The notes under the pieces: model-generated
The model's database searches: none
The model's input: the letters and a program-made list of their open reading frames with translations, nothing else
Told to the model about the DNA's origin: nothing
Origin: Chara braunii
Lineage: Eukaryota > Streptophyta > Charophyceae > Charales > Characeae
Assembly: GCA_003427395.1 (NCBI GenBank)
Contig: BFEA01000147.1
Location: 1,353,045-1,383,499, forward strand
DNA length: 30,455 nt
Reading direction: 5' to 3'
Program-made: the position numbers and the translations under genes
Part shown: positions 19,400-29,060 of the stretch, piece after piece
Layout: every line of letters begins with the position of its first letter
Numbering within the stretch: the stretch's first letter is position 1

Positions 19400-22140
19400 C
19401 ATACGGGCTGGTGAACCTATATATATGCATATTTATATTGTTTCTATGAATACCACAACCTAATCTACTGGTTCCCAAATTTTCAGATTTTTCTGATTAT
19501 TATTTTAAGCGAGAAAAATCGTTAAAGTTAGGATATTTTTTAGTTGCGGGATTGGACTTCCCATCAACCACTAGCCGCAACCGTTCCAAAAAAATTGGCC
19601 CTAACTCACTCGAGGCAGGTTTTTGGGTCGCGAGGGGACTAGTGGCTTAAGACTGACCCGTGTATGTTGCGTACCAGGGTGCTGATCTCCCGATTGGACT
19701 TCTGAATCAGGTCGACTTTTCTGGGCAGTCTCCGACTCTCGAGATAATCCCAATACCACCAAGAATTCTCAACTATTTTCCACCAGTCTCATTGGTTAGA
19801 TGAGACTTAAAGGGTTAAACGTTATGATTCGATTTTGTTGAGCAAGATTTTGACTGTTGGTTTAAACGACAGATTTAACCTTTCCTTACATGAAGCCCTA
19901 ATCAGACCTAAGCTCAAGTGATCATGATACTCTAAAATGCTTAGATCAAGTATAATTATATGTATTAGGGGTATAACGATGAATGAGCGGTATATCTTAC
20001 TTTTCGTAATTGCAACACACCCAGTCTGTATTCCCAGATGGCAGTCCACTCTCAATTTGACTACCAGACAAAATTTATGACCCATACCTGCACCAGTGCA
20101 AGCACCACATACACACGCACAAATGCATTACACACGTAAACTTTGGATCTATTCATGACTTGTCCCCTACTTCCCAGAACCCATGGACATAATCCATTTC
20201 TGAACCTTAACCGCTTTGCCCAACCCCTACACTAGATTCAAAGTCATTTGAGAGTGACCATGACTATTCAAGCTCAGACCAAGTGAAAAAAAATTCATCA
20301 ATCCCTTTGGTTTTGTTTTTAGGTGTGGTGTCGGGGCATAAACCTTGCCAAGCGTATATGCCCAATATTTTTAAATGTCGGATGATGTCCGACTTCGGTA
20401 AACGTTGCCTGGGCTTCACAACTTGATGAGACCAGATTATCTGCCAAAAGTTTACTCAAATCTGACCTATGAGGAAAAGGTCCACAAAATTTTATTGAAG
20501 ACGAGTCTGGACGCTTGGTGATGTCTGAAAGTGGTAGGTGATCATCGATACTGCGGATGTATTCAAGTTGTGGTGCAACCACTAGAACAAGCGGTCGTTG
20601 GAATATTATTTTTTCGACCAATCCTACTTATCGCTCTTACGCCACGTGATTCGGAGTCTGGGTGACTGTAGTCCAGAAGGAATGAACCACCCAATTTTCT
20701 AAGTTATTTTATCTACAATTTGGTCTAAAAACCTCCCCAATTAGCAATAAATCTTGAAGAGTGCGTTTGTTGGGGTTTGGTGCTGGGTGTATGACCTGAA
20801 AACTTAACAATATGGCCTAATAGGCTAGGCACCCTTTGGTTTGAGGACGGGTGACCAGCCTTGTGAGTAGTGGGAGTAGGCAGAGCCTGCTAGGCTACGA
20901 ACAAGTTGGGCCGCAATAACACATGTTGTTGATGAACAAGAGTCACCTTACTTCATACGAGGTAGGAGCCAACCCAATAGGCGGTAGGTATTAGGATCGA
21001 ATCTGAATGGGCCTACCTGGGCCAACTCCTTTTGGTAAGGGCATCCCGAACGATCTTGATAAGCACCTCGCAATTTCAACCACGCGATCTTTGAGATCCT
21101 GCGACCGAAAACGTTGCGTGAAGGGAAAATCAGCACGGCCGCCGTTCAGTGATAATAGTTTTTTTAATTCAATCAGAGTCCGAGAGCTCCTCACACTCTA
21201 GGAAACATTTGTGGCGGGGGCTCGTTGGTTTAGGAGTCAACCTAATTATTGACCCAGAGTGGACCGTTTCTTTGGGGGTGTACTTTGCCGTTTCGGTGGA
21301 GACGGCTGATTTTTGAGATCCAAGTCTTGTACTCGGGTAAGGAAGAGGGGTACCCCAAACCACTTCCTAGAGGGTTGGACGTGTGACTACTGAGGGAAGG
21401 CTTTAGCGTTTCCCTAATCTCGCGCAGAAGGGGGTTGACTTAGCAACCCATAAAGGTGACCGTTGTCGAGCGCATCAGTCCCGCAAGGGGACCCTCCCGC
21501 CCACGTCACACAAAATTTTGCAAGATTTTTGTCGCGGTGGAGCTTTCACCGCTCCATCACTCCATCGGTGTCGGTAGTTGGCTTCGATCTCTAGATCTGT
21601 AGGTTGAAAGTCAGTTGCTCCAACCAATAGTTCTAAGCCTAAGGTTGGTATTAGTGGCAACACAAACCCATATAAATGGGTGCGGTGTGGTGAGTGAGCC
21701 TATTGGAACACATGAAGGCCACACCTTCTCCTACCATTCGGACCCATGACCGTTGAATGTTGACGCTTGTTGCACGAAAGCATGGTTCTACCCATGGCCC
21801 TGCACGCACACCATTCATATACACCAAATTGAGGCCGATGGTTGCTCGCACCCTCTAAACCAACCATAGTAGCCTCTCTCCTCACGAAACTTGCTCAATG
21901 CAACTGCAAACGTGTCTCGAAATAAAGTCAAAGGTAATCTCCTTAATGCTCAGCACCGGTAACTGGACCTGACGCCTGCTAGTATAACGCCGCCGCCTCC
22001 ACGTGAGCGCACACGCATAACGGTCATGCGTACCAATTAAAGAAAACGATCACTAAGTCCTAATTTAATCGCAAACAAAAAAGTTGGTCGGCAGATGCGC
22101 CGACTTTATAACAACAATAAGAAACATCACAGGCGCCTTA
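19400..22140. other. Long stretch with no supported gene
   Basis: Only short ORFs without motifs occur (for example 20319-20621 minus and 20948-21136 minus). 19497-19651 contains a K-repeat part-unit and a GTCGCGAGGGGACTAGTGGC string related to 17121. Nothing resembling gag, an LTR, tRNA or rRNA could be confirmed in the DNA upstream of the pol remnant. The 5' LTR of that element was not found here. Confidence 0.4.
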
Positions 22141-22457
22141 AAAATCGCTCTCTCTCACATCCAGGGATGACGGGGTAGTCGCAAGTTCTCGAATTGATTT
22201 TGAGAATTACGTTGTCGAGCTGGTCCCACTGTTGAACGAGCCTCTCCACGTGCAAAGATTCAAGTGCATGCGCAGTAGTTCCGCCGTCGGACAACGAACC
22301 GGTTGCTTCGCCAGCCCTTCTATCGGAGGATCCGTCAACTTGGGCGAGTCTTGATGGTTGCCTCTTCCCTCCACCGGTTCTTTGCTAACACTGCATTGCA
22401 ATGCCTTAATGGCACATTTGCGTAAATACTTGCACGAGGCATGTACCACCTCCGTCG
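22141..22457. other. Upstream flank of Ty3 pol, possible gag/pol linker
   Basis: GC content and codon-like composition resemble the pol region. The frame of the 22458 ATG stays open a short distance upstream. No zinc knuckle or gag domain is visible, so gag appears lost or too decayed to see. Confidence 0.35.
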
Positions 22458-23480
22458 ATGGACGACGGAGTAGCGGTTGTTGATCTTCGTAACTATCTCG
22501 CGAAGATCGACCGCGAGTACGCAACGCAATGGTACGTTGACATCGACGCGCCACTCCTCTACATCCGCATTCAGATTAGAAAGGCGACCTGCAGTGCCGT
22601 GATCGATTGTGGAGCGACTCACGACTACATCAGCCAAGACTTCATGGCACACGCCGGGCTAGGCCCACGCGTTCGAAGGAAAAGTCAGCCTACGCACGTC
22701 ACGTTGGGCGATGGTCACACGCAAAAGTCAATCGACCGATGCGTTGACTTGGTGCCCCTGTACTTTGCCCCGCTAGCATGCGAGGCCGTGTCTTTCGACA
22801 TATTGGACACCAAGTTCAATATGATCTTAGGCATGTCGTGGCTGCAAAGCAAAGACCATCCGGTGAACTTCTATCGACGCACCGTTCACGTTTACGATCG
22901 GCGTGGCGAACTAGTCTCGTGTACTGTGCCGCTTCCTCATCCTTCGATTGGTTGTCACGTGGTATCTGCGGCAAGCATTCGCCAATCCATCCGACGGAAC
23001 GACATCGAGGAGATGGGCATATGTTTTCTTCACGCCCTCCCACTCGGTGATCAGCCCAAGACGGATACATCGGACCCACGCATCAGTGAGCTGTTGGACA
23101 GCTATGAGGATGTCTTCCAAGCTCCCGCCGGAGTAGTACCGGATCGGCCCATACGCCATAGGATCACTCTCGAGGACGGCGCCGTACCTTCGCGCGGATG
23201 TATTTACCGCATGAGCGAAGAGGAGCTTCAAGTGCTTCGGGCACAGCTAGACAACCTCTTGGCCAAGGGCTGGATTCACCCTAGCTGTTCGCCATACGGT
23301 GCTCCCGTTCTCTTCGTCCAGAAAAAGAACAAGGACCTTCGTTTGTGCAACGACTATCAAAAACGTAACGCGCAAACGATCAAGAACGCCGGCCCTCTCC
23401 CTCGGATCGATGATCTTCTCGAGCGACTAGGCGGCGCCAAATACTTCTCGAAGCTTGACCTCAAATCCAACTACCACTAG
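22458..23480 (+). pseudogene. Ty3 pol segment 1: protease and RT fingers
   Basis: This 340-codon open segment holds an aspartic protease with D-C-G-A instead of the more usual D-S/T-G-A at residues 50-53, and the flap/second-strand ILGMSWL motif near residue 118. The RT start follows from about residue 233, including [21 protein letters not shown], a [12 protein letters not shown] block and LCNDYQKRN. It ends at a TAG that sits exactly where the family has a Gln or similar codon after [11 protein letters not shown], so a C to T nonsense change is likely. The first ATG is taken as start only because it opens the visible frame. In Ty3 elements pol is usually translated as part of a longer gag-pol. 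Confidence 0.85.
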
Positions 23481-23847
23481 ATCGAGATCCAGCCAAGAGA
23501 TAGGTACAAGACAACGTTTAAGACGCGATATGGGCACTTTGAGTGGATCGTCATGCCTTTCAGTCTCACCAATGCCCCGACTACTTTCCAAGCGGCTATG
23601 ACAACAGAATTCCGCGACTTGCTCGACCGCACCGTACTCATTTACCTTGATGATATCTTGGTTTATAGCCGGACGCTAGACGAGCACCTCGAGCACCTTC
23701 GCGCCGTTTTGGAGCTGCTCCGTATCACCAAGTACAAGGCAAACCGCGGCAAGTGCGAGTTTGTCCAACAAGAGTTGGAGTACTTAGGCCACTACGTTAC
23801 GCCACAAGGCATTCGTCCTCTTGCGGACAAAGTACAAGCCATTCAAA
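23481..23847 (+). pseudogene. Ty3 pol segment 2: RT palm
   Basis: Same frame as segment 1, beyond its stop. It contains TRYGHFEWIVMPFSLTNAPT and the YLDDILVYS active site with both Asp residues intact (23639-23668). QQELEYLGHYVTPQGI then follows. Near 23845-23850 a frameshift (loss of one base is the simplest reading) moves the signal into the next frame before WPDL...DVRSFLGLASYY. Confidence 0.85.
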
Positions 23848-24715
23848 TTGGCCGGACCTCAAGTGTATTATCGATGTCCGCTCCTTTCTTGGCTTAGCAT
23901 CATACTACATGCGGTTTGTCAAAGGTTTTCAACGGATCGCTGCACCATTGTCAGGACTTCAGTCCCCCTTGGTGCCCTTCGAGTTCAACAACGAATCCCG
24001 ACACGCGTTCCATACGCTGAAAACGACTTTGCTCCAAGCTCCCGTCTTAAGCATCTATGACCCGACCTTGCCTACCAAAGTGACTACGAACGCTTTCGGC
24101 TATGGCATTGGCGCGGTTTTGGAACAGCATGACGGCACAGACTGGCATCCGGTTGAGTACTTCAGCCAAAAGGTGCCGCCCATCAATACACTTGATGATG
24201 CGAGGAAGAAGGAACTGCTAGCTTTTGTCACTGTACTTCAAGTTAAGCGTTGGTGTCACTTTCTCCTCGGGCGTCGGCGATTCACGTGGGCAACGACCAA
24301 CAATCCGTTGACGTATTACAAGATGCAAGACATGGTGAGCAGCACGATCAGTCGATGGATGTACTTCATTGACCAGTTCGACTTCACCTCCAAGCACATT
24401 CCGGGCTCCTCGAACAAGGCAGCGGATGATCTCTCGCGAAGACCTGATCTTTGTGCCTTGGTGCACTCCATATTCGGCCTCGACGAGAACCTGCAACAGC
24501 ATTTCGTAAACGGATCCAAGTCGGATCCGAGATTCTCCGCACTCTATGCGGACTTATCATCGGACCAACCGCCGACAAGCAATTATCGCATTGTCGACGG
24601 CTACTTGCTTCTCCATACACGAGGCAAGGACTTGTTGTGTGTTCCCCAAGACCGCATCTTGCACACTCGCCTCCTTGGCGAATACCACGATTCGCGACTG
24701 GCGGGACACCTTGGT
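23848..24715 (+). pseudogene. Ty3 pol segment 3: RT thumb, RNase H, start of integrase
   Basis: Begins with the DVRSFLGLASYYMRF thumb motif. RNase H reads VTTNAFGYGIGAVLEQHDG and later TWATTNNPLTYY. Related elements have Asp in T-D-A-S and T-D-N-N, so two metal-binding acids are replaced here by Asn and Thr. ARKKELLAFV keeps the acidic residue. A linker follows with RPDLCALVHS and LLCVPQDRILHTRLLGEYHD, ending at AGHLGG. There the reading frame shifts near 24712-24725, in the His-containing part of the integrase zinc domain, probably with a small loss of sequence. Confidence 0.85.
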
Positions 24716-25475
24716 GGTGCGTGCTCCGCCAGCGATTTCACTGGCCGGACATCATCAACGACGTCAACCGGTACATTCAGTCATGTGCAGTTTGCCACCG
24801 GAACAAAGGGCGCCATCAGCTCCCGTACGGTGAACTGAAACCATTGCCGATTCCTCGGGAACCGGGTCTCTCCATTGCTATGGATGTGACCGGCCCTTTC
24901 TCTGGCGATCGCCTTGGCCACGACGGTATTCTCACGGTCGTTGACCATTTGAGCAAGTACGCTCGATTTCTTCCATGCAAGTATCATGCGACGGCTCCCG
25001 AGCTCGCACGACTTTTGCATACCGGCTGGTTTTGCAGCCATGACGTTCAGGAAGACATCGTCAACGACCGCCGCACTCGTTTCATGTCGGCCTTTTGGAT
25101 GACACTCATGGTGGAATCCGACACCAGCATGAAACCGAGTTCCGCACAACATCCTCAAACGGATGGGCAAATGGAACGTGCGCACCAGACTGCGCAGATG
25201 ATGCTCCGCCCACTCATCCGCCCGGATCAGAAGGACTGGGTTGACCGCCTTCCCGACATCGAGTTCGCCTACAACACTTCGGTGCACCCGGCGATTGGCG
25301 TGACTCCATTTGAGTTGCATCACGGTGGACGGAAAGGACGTATCTTCGCAGACATCTTGCTTCCACGGGCTGCCGATATCGACGCCGCTTGCTCCCCCGC
25401 TTCTACACGGAAGTACAGGGAACTGCTGGCCGAAGCCCGCGCAAACATGCAAAAGGCTCAGGTCCGTATGCAGCA
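24716..25475 (+). pseudogene. Ty3 pol segment 4: integrase core
   Basis: Resumes with LRQRFHWPDIINDVNRYIQ and the CAVC pair of the zinc domain. The DDE core is present: Asp in AMDVTGPF, Asp in VNDRRTRFMSAFW, and Glu in DGQMERAHQ, with PDQKDWVDRLPDIEFAYN and HPAIGVTPFEL after it. A loss of frame near 25475 (CAGCAGCGAACC) shifts the C-terminal domain into the next frame. The equivalent segment at 1135-1620 is the decayed sister copy. Confidence 0.87.
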
Positions 25476-26009
25476 GCGAACCGACGTCGCATCCCATGTC
25501 CAATCAGTGCCGGCGACCTAGTATGGGTCACCTCCGAGGAATTTGCGCTCGAGCAGCACGTCTCGCGCAAGCTCCTCCCCAAGTGGTTTGGACCATGGAA
25601 GGTCACTTCACCAGCTGGCGACGACCCAGCGGGTCCATCTTTCATCATTGAGATTCCCCCGCATTTGACGGTCCACCTGATATTTCATGCTTCAAAGCTG
25701 GCGGTCTACACTCCAGCCTCCGCAGCGGACTTCCCGGGCAGACGGTCACAGGACCCTCCTTCAATGGATGGTCATCAGGAGGTCGACCGCGTCCTCGCTC
25801 ATCGCAAGCACTACAACAAACCAATGCAGTACAAAGTTACATTTAAGCAATGCGATCCCGACGGCACACGCTGGATTTCACGAGCTGACCTGAAGGCGAC
25901 AACACCCCTCGTCTTCGCGCATTACGAAAAACAGCGACTTGCTAAGGAAGCTGCCCAACCTGCCCGCCCTGTACGGACATCGGACAGACAGCTTCGCCCT
26001 CGCAGTTAG
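25476..26009 (+). pseudogene. Ty3 pol segment 5: integrase C-terminus with chromodomain-like tail
   Basis: AGDLVWVTSEEF and KLLPKWFGPWKV form the GPY/F-type module. IPPHLTVHLIFHASKL leads to HQEVDRVLAHR...QYKVTFKQCDPDGTRWISRADL, which has the spacing of a chromodomain. The usual aromatic cage is not obvious, as in many group II chromodomains. Such tails steer integration toward marked chromatin. The segment ends at TAG 26007-26009, eleven bases before the polypurine tract. Confidence 0.8.
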
Positions 26010-26019
26010 CTCGGTCTTC

Positions 26020-26032
26020 AAGGGGGGCAGCG
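26020..26032 (+). other. Polypurine tract
   Basis: AAGGGGGGCAGCG lies immediately before the TGTGG start of the LTR and shortly after the pol stop, as expected for the plus-strand primer of an LTR retrotransposon. Confidence 0.8.
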
Positions 26033-26557
26033 TGTGGCATTCTGAGCCACACGGGCCCCAGTTAGGGCCCGGTTCCAAATAGGCAGGGTAGGCCTAAGGG
26101 ACGACGGTTCAGATGAGGCCCAGATAGGCCAGGACCACGGCGGTTCAGGCAGGCCAGGGGTAGAGGCCCAGGCCAAACGACCACAAGGCCGTTACCGGTC
26201 CAGCATAGGACCTACCAGCGGTGCTGCAGAGGCTGCCGCATTTAGGTACCAAGTCCAGTTTGAATCTGGACTGTTGATCAGATCAACGGTCCAGGCCGGT
26301 AGGTACCAGCAGGTAGGAGGCCGACCCAGCACTACAAAAGGCTGGGTACCAGCCTCAGTAGGAAGGTTAGAAGTTAGTGAGGTTGGAGTTAGTCTTCAGG
26401 ATTAGCGCAGCCTTGCAGCGTTAGCGCGAGCGGCGAGGAGAAGACGAGCGCAGCAGCGAGAAGGAACAGCGCAGCGTCCCTGCCGCGCCATAGCTACCGG
26501 ATCAGGTACCGGGGAGGAAGGCTTTGCCTTCTCTCCCTCTGTTCCTCCGCCCCCCCT

Positions 26558-26594
<37 letters not shown>

Positions 26595-27132
26595 CTACCG
26601 TCTCAGTCTAAGTCTACTTCTGGGTTTTCCTACGGGACTACTATAGGTATGAAGGATGGTTACGAATTCTGATAACATTGGAGATAGTGACATTGGGACT
26701 ATAGGTTGAGGACTACTTGTGGGATCTGATTTCATCTGCCTCTGGAGATGTACTTGACATTGTGAGATCGACATCTGAGACATTGTGGGACACTGTATTC
26801 GCGACATTTCGGATTTCCGCCATCTCTGGCATTTCAAGATACTATCTTTGGAAACATTGAGTTGACGTCATCTTCCCTCTCCTCTTCCCTTCGTCTCTCT
26901 CCTCCCTCCATTCGTCCGTGGATGATCTCAGACCCTGGCCTTTCATCTGTGTCCAAGGCCAGGAGTTTCACACCCCTGATGAATGATTGAGAGTGTTCGA
27001 TTGCAGTCCGAGTCAGGTCAGAGTCAGTCCATGTATCTCAAGTCTTCTGCTGTATTTGTATTTATTCTGTATTATCTGGTTGGTTCTGGGAATCTGCGCC
27101 ATACTTATGACTGTGTTTCACGAGTATGCAAC
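26033..27132 (+). repeat. 3' LTR of the Ty3 element (right edge approximate)
   Basis: Begins TGTGGCATTCTGAGCCACA (26033-26051), a hairpin with 6-bp arms. It includes a TACAAAAGG TATA-like string near 26333, GC-rich AGCGCAGC repeats (26400-26480), and a pyrimidine tract with (CT)16 at 26559-26590. Collinear weak homology to 2215-3340 extends to about 27100, including AGTTGACGTCATCTTCC near 26861 and CAGTCCGAGTCAG near 27004. I place the end near the TATGCAACA at 27124-27132 by that comparison. A CACA at 26969-26972 is an alternative end. The partner 5' LTR is not in view. Confidence 0.6.
26559..26590. repeat. (CT)16 microsatellite within the LTR
   Basis: Pure CT repeat inside the pyrimidine-rich part of the LTR. 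The decayed LTR has a CTTCTTC tract at the comparable place (2940-3000), so a pyrimidine block is an old part of the LTR. Confidence 0.9.
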
Positions 27133-27195
27133 AGTGACACTGTGGGTCATTTGGAAGGAAAGATGCGGCAGAACCATTGAAGGCCTCTCCAATCC

Positions 27196-27450
27196 GTGAG
27201 AAAAGGTGTGGACGGAACAAAAACTTTATTGCAGGCAGAAATCCGGAGCAGGTGGTTGAGGCAGAAGCGGTCGTTGCCGGAGGACGAGGACCTACAAGAT
27301 AAGGCCAGAAAGAGATTCAGCAGGCTATGGTTGGTGGAAGGCAAGGTGGCGGAACTTCAAGATGATAGGCTACTCTGGAAAGACTGGCATAATTCAGAAT
27401 CCAGTGGGAGGAATCAGATGGCAACAGTATTGGAAAGACATCTGAGCTAA
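27196..27450 (+). CDS. Small unrecognised ORF
   Basis: An 84-codon frame rich in Lys, Arg, Glu and Asp (for example LPEDEDLQDKARKRFSRLW), predicted helical, with no domain I recognise. It lies just beyond the estimated LTR end. It has no visible splice context and overlaps a minus-strand ORF. It could be an exon, a fragment of another element or chance. I give it low weight. Confidence 0.25.
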   Translation: MRKGVDGTKTLLQAEIRSRWLRQKRSLPEDEDLQDKARKRFSRLWLVEGKVAELQDDRLLWKDWHNSESSGRNQMATVLERHLS

Positions 27451-27496
27451 GCGAAACATGGTGCACCTAAAGAGGAAATAATACCTCCTAAGCGAG

Positions 27497-27517
27497 GGGT
27501 AGGGTTTAGGGTTTTTA
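27497..27517 (+). repeat. Short plant-type telomere-like motif
   Basis: GGGTAGGGTTTAGGGTTTTTA contains two TTTAGGG-type units. This is too short to be a telomere tract, but it matches the plant-lineage repeat and is a common short insert or promoter-type element. Confidence 0.5.
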
Positions 27518-27885
27518 GTACAAATCAAAAGAAGGGGGAAGGCTTAAGGGGATAGGGGATACCGTGACTTACGGGCAGGGCTGATGAATGGGGAAGCACA
27601 GGCAAGAAGAAATAATGGGAGATCTCTTTCTTGGTAATATAGTACTACCTTGGCAGAGCTGGTTTTTCAGGTCTGAGAGGAAAGAGTGAGTCATGGCAAG
27701 CTGACAGTCAATCCTCTACCAATGGTGGAGTAATCAATGCTGTTCAGGGGTCCTTCGGCCAAACGGGAGGAAGCGTGCTGTAATGTGATGTGTTTTCTAA
27801 CTTGCCGGTGGAATAGGAACCGGATTGATGCTCCCCAGAATAGAAGGAGCCAGGACCATAACAAAAAAAAAAACGAAAAAAAAAA

Positions 27886-28047
27886 AGAAGTGTAATGACC
27901 TGTCCTTTGGGACATCATTAAAATTGGAGCGATACAGAGAAGATTAGCATGGCCCCTGCACAAGAATGACACACGCATAAATCGAGAAGTGGTCCAAAAT
28001 TAAAAAAAAACTAAAAAACAAAAAAGAACTAGAAGTGTAATGACCTG
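27886..28047 (+). mobile_element. U6 snRNA retropseudogene insertion with 17-bp target-site duplications
   Basis: Flanking direct repeats AGAAGTGTAATGACCTG lie at 27886-27902 and 28031-28047. Between them is a U6-like body followed by an A-rich tail (28002-28030). This layout (RNA body, A-rich 3' end, long perfect duplication) is what target-primed reverse transcription by a LINE machinery leaves. The first base of U6 may overlap the last base of the left repeat. The upstream DNA is also A-rich (27861-27886), a usual LINE target. Confidence 0.85.
27902..28001 (+). pseudogene. U6 spliceosomal RNA pseudogene
   Basis: U6 RNA is the catalytic-core RNA of the spliceosome. The highly conserved GATACAGAGAAGATTAGCA (ACAGAGA box) and ATGGCCCCTGC are present. 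The 3' AATCGAGAAGTGGTCCAAAATT is nearly canonical. Differences from usual U6 include a shortened 5' stem (GTCCTTTGGGACATCATT), CACAAGAATGACACACGC for CGCAAGGATGACACGC, and GAAGTGG for GAAATGG. No USE or TATA promoter is visible at a proper distance upstream. Together with the duplications this marks it as a processed copy, not the active gene. Confidence 0.9.
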
Positions 28048-28270
28048 CAAAAACACAGACTGAGAACACTGCTGATTTCTGAGTTCTGCTGCTGGAAATG
28101 CGTGCCTTGCTGAGATTCCTGCTTTCTGCTGAGTTTTCCAAGTCTNTGTGTGTGCGTGCTTGCTGGTTTCCGTGTGCCTGTCTGAGTGCATGTCTGCCTG
28201 AGTGTGTGTGTGTGACCCGCCAGGGCACTCGATTCTCTGGGAGGCCCTTGGGGCTGGTGCTTACCTGTGG
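28037..28270 (+). repeat. Dispersed repeat M, copy 1 (interrupted by the U6 insertion at its left edge)
   Basis: Aligns with 28567-28800 at high similarity from TGTAATGACC through CAAAAACACAGACTGAGAACACTGCTGATTTCTG, CCTTGCTG, TTTCTGCTG, a TGTGTG-rich zone and (C/G)CTTACCTGTGGC at the end. One ambiguous base (N) lies at 28146. The minus strand of the 3' end reads CACAGGTAAG, a splice-donor-like string. ORFs through it (28098-28382) are low-complexity. Confidence 0.8.
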
Positions 28271-28566
28271 CAAGACATTCTTTATTTTGAATATTTTATT
28301 ATTTTCTTTTCGAAGCTGTGTTCGTTGGCTTGACTGCAAACATACTAACACTACGACGTTTTCAATGGAGCTCTGGACGTAATTGCAGTCAGATACCTCC
28401 AGGTCAAGGTGGTATTCCGGTCAGACACATCCAGGAAAGTCCTGGTGCGGGTACGCCTTGAGGGAATCGACCCTGAGGATGACGTTCAATATTTCTTTTG
28501 TTTCTCAGCCCACCCATCTTCTAACTGTCCGAAATCCAAAAATTTCAGAGAAGAAAGAACAAGCAG
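28271..28566 (+). other. Unique segment between the repeat M pair
   Basis: Contains part of a 74-codon frame (28409-28633) with VRVRLEGIDPEDDVQYFFC and a C-H-C pattern (FCFSAHPSSNCPKS) faintly like a nucleic-acid-binding knuckle. It could be a worn fragment of a retroelement. I cannot name the family. Confidence 0.25.
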
Positions 28567-28802
28567 TTGTAATGACCCGCCAAAAACACAGACTGAGAAC
28601 ACTGCTGATTTCTGGGATTTGCCACCGGAATGAATGCCTTGCTGTGATTCCCGCTTTCTGCTGTGGTTTCCAAGTCTGTGTGTGTGTGCGTGCCTGCTGG
28701 TTTGCATGCCTGTCTCAGTGCTTGTCCGTTGAGTGTGTGTGTGACCTGCAAGGGTACTTGTTGGTTGCAAGGCCCCGCAGGGCCGGTACTTACCTGTGGC
28801 CG
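28567..28802 (+). repeat. Dispersed repeat M, copy 2 (uninterrupted)
   Basis: Shows the structure of copy 1 without the U6 insert. Its left side reads GCAGTTGTAATGACCCGCCAAAAAC, so it approximates the pre-insertion site. It ends with GGTACTTACCTGTGGC, matching 28250-28268. Confidence 0.8.
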
Positions 28803-28837
28803 TGACGTTGAGGGTTGCAGGGGGTTAAACAGTACTA

Positions 28838-29060
28838 AAAACTCAAGTAGCGGGGGTAGGCCCGCGACACTTAGAGCAGCGGGGAAAAACACTCAAGTAG
28901 CAGGTAGGCCGGTACCACTCGAGTAGTGGTAGGAGTGTCGGGTACTGGAGGCCGAGCAGAAGAAGACAAAAAGTTGGCATTTTTAGAGGCCCAGTAGCGG
29001 TAGGATAGAGGTAGGCCGGTACCAGTCCAAGTAGCCCGGGTCTAGGGCCTGTCCGGAGGT
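28838..29060 (+). repeat. Short AGTAGC / GGTAGGCC repeats
   Basis: ACTCAAGTAGC occurs near 28840 and 28890, with related forms ACTCGAGTAGTGG (28917) and GTCCAAGTAGCCC (29026). They are joined by GGTAGGCCGGTACC strings near 28902 and 29012. These are minisatellite-like and of uncertain origin. Confidence 0.45.

Larger units (their letters stand above)
22458..26009 (+). pseudogene. Ty3-type retrotransposon pol, frameshifted
   Basis: The pol polyprotein copies the element's RNA into DNA and inserts it into the genome. Domains run in Ty3 order. Protease: [12 protein letters not shown], with catalytic Asp at codon 50 of the 22458 frame, then ILGMSWL. Reverse transcriptase: [15 protein letters not shown], then YLDDILVYS at 23639-23668. 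RNase H: VLSIYDPTLP, VTTNAFGYGIGAVL. Integrase zinc region (C-x2-C in QSCAVCHRNKG) and core (AMDVTGPF, VNDRRTRF, QTDGQMERAH). GPF-like C-terminus (LLPKWFGPW) and chromodomain-like tail (EVDRVLAHRKHYNK, DGTRWISRADL). Breaks: TAG at 23478-23480 inside RT, and frameshifts near 23847, 24715 and 25475. RNase H carries Asn and Thr where catalytic Asp is usual. Sequence matches the 1135-2188 remnant. It is non-functional as it stands. Confidence 0.93.

Noticed and set aside
24781-25503. 240-codon minus-strand ORF
   Set aside because: It is the antisense shadow of the integrase core, which has clear family motifs on the plus strand.
27497-27517. Chromosome end
   Set aside because: Only about two TTTAGGG-type units are present.
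27893-28001. A functional U6 gene
   Set aside because: The A-rich tail, the flanking duplications, altered 5' stem and lack of a recognisable snRNA promoter all indicate a processed copy.
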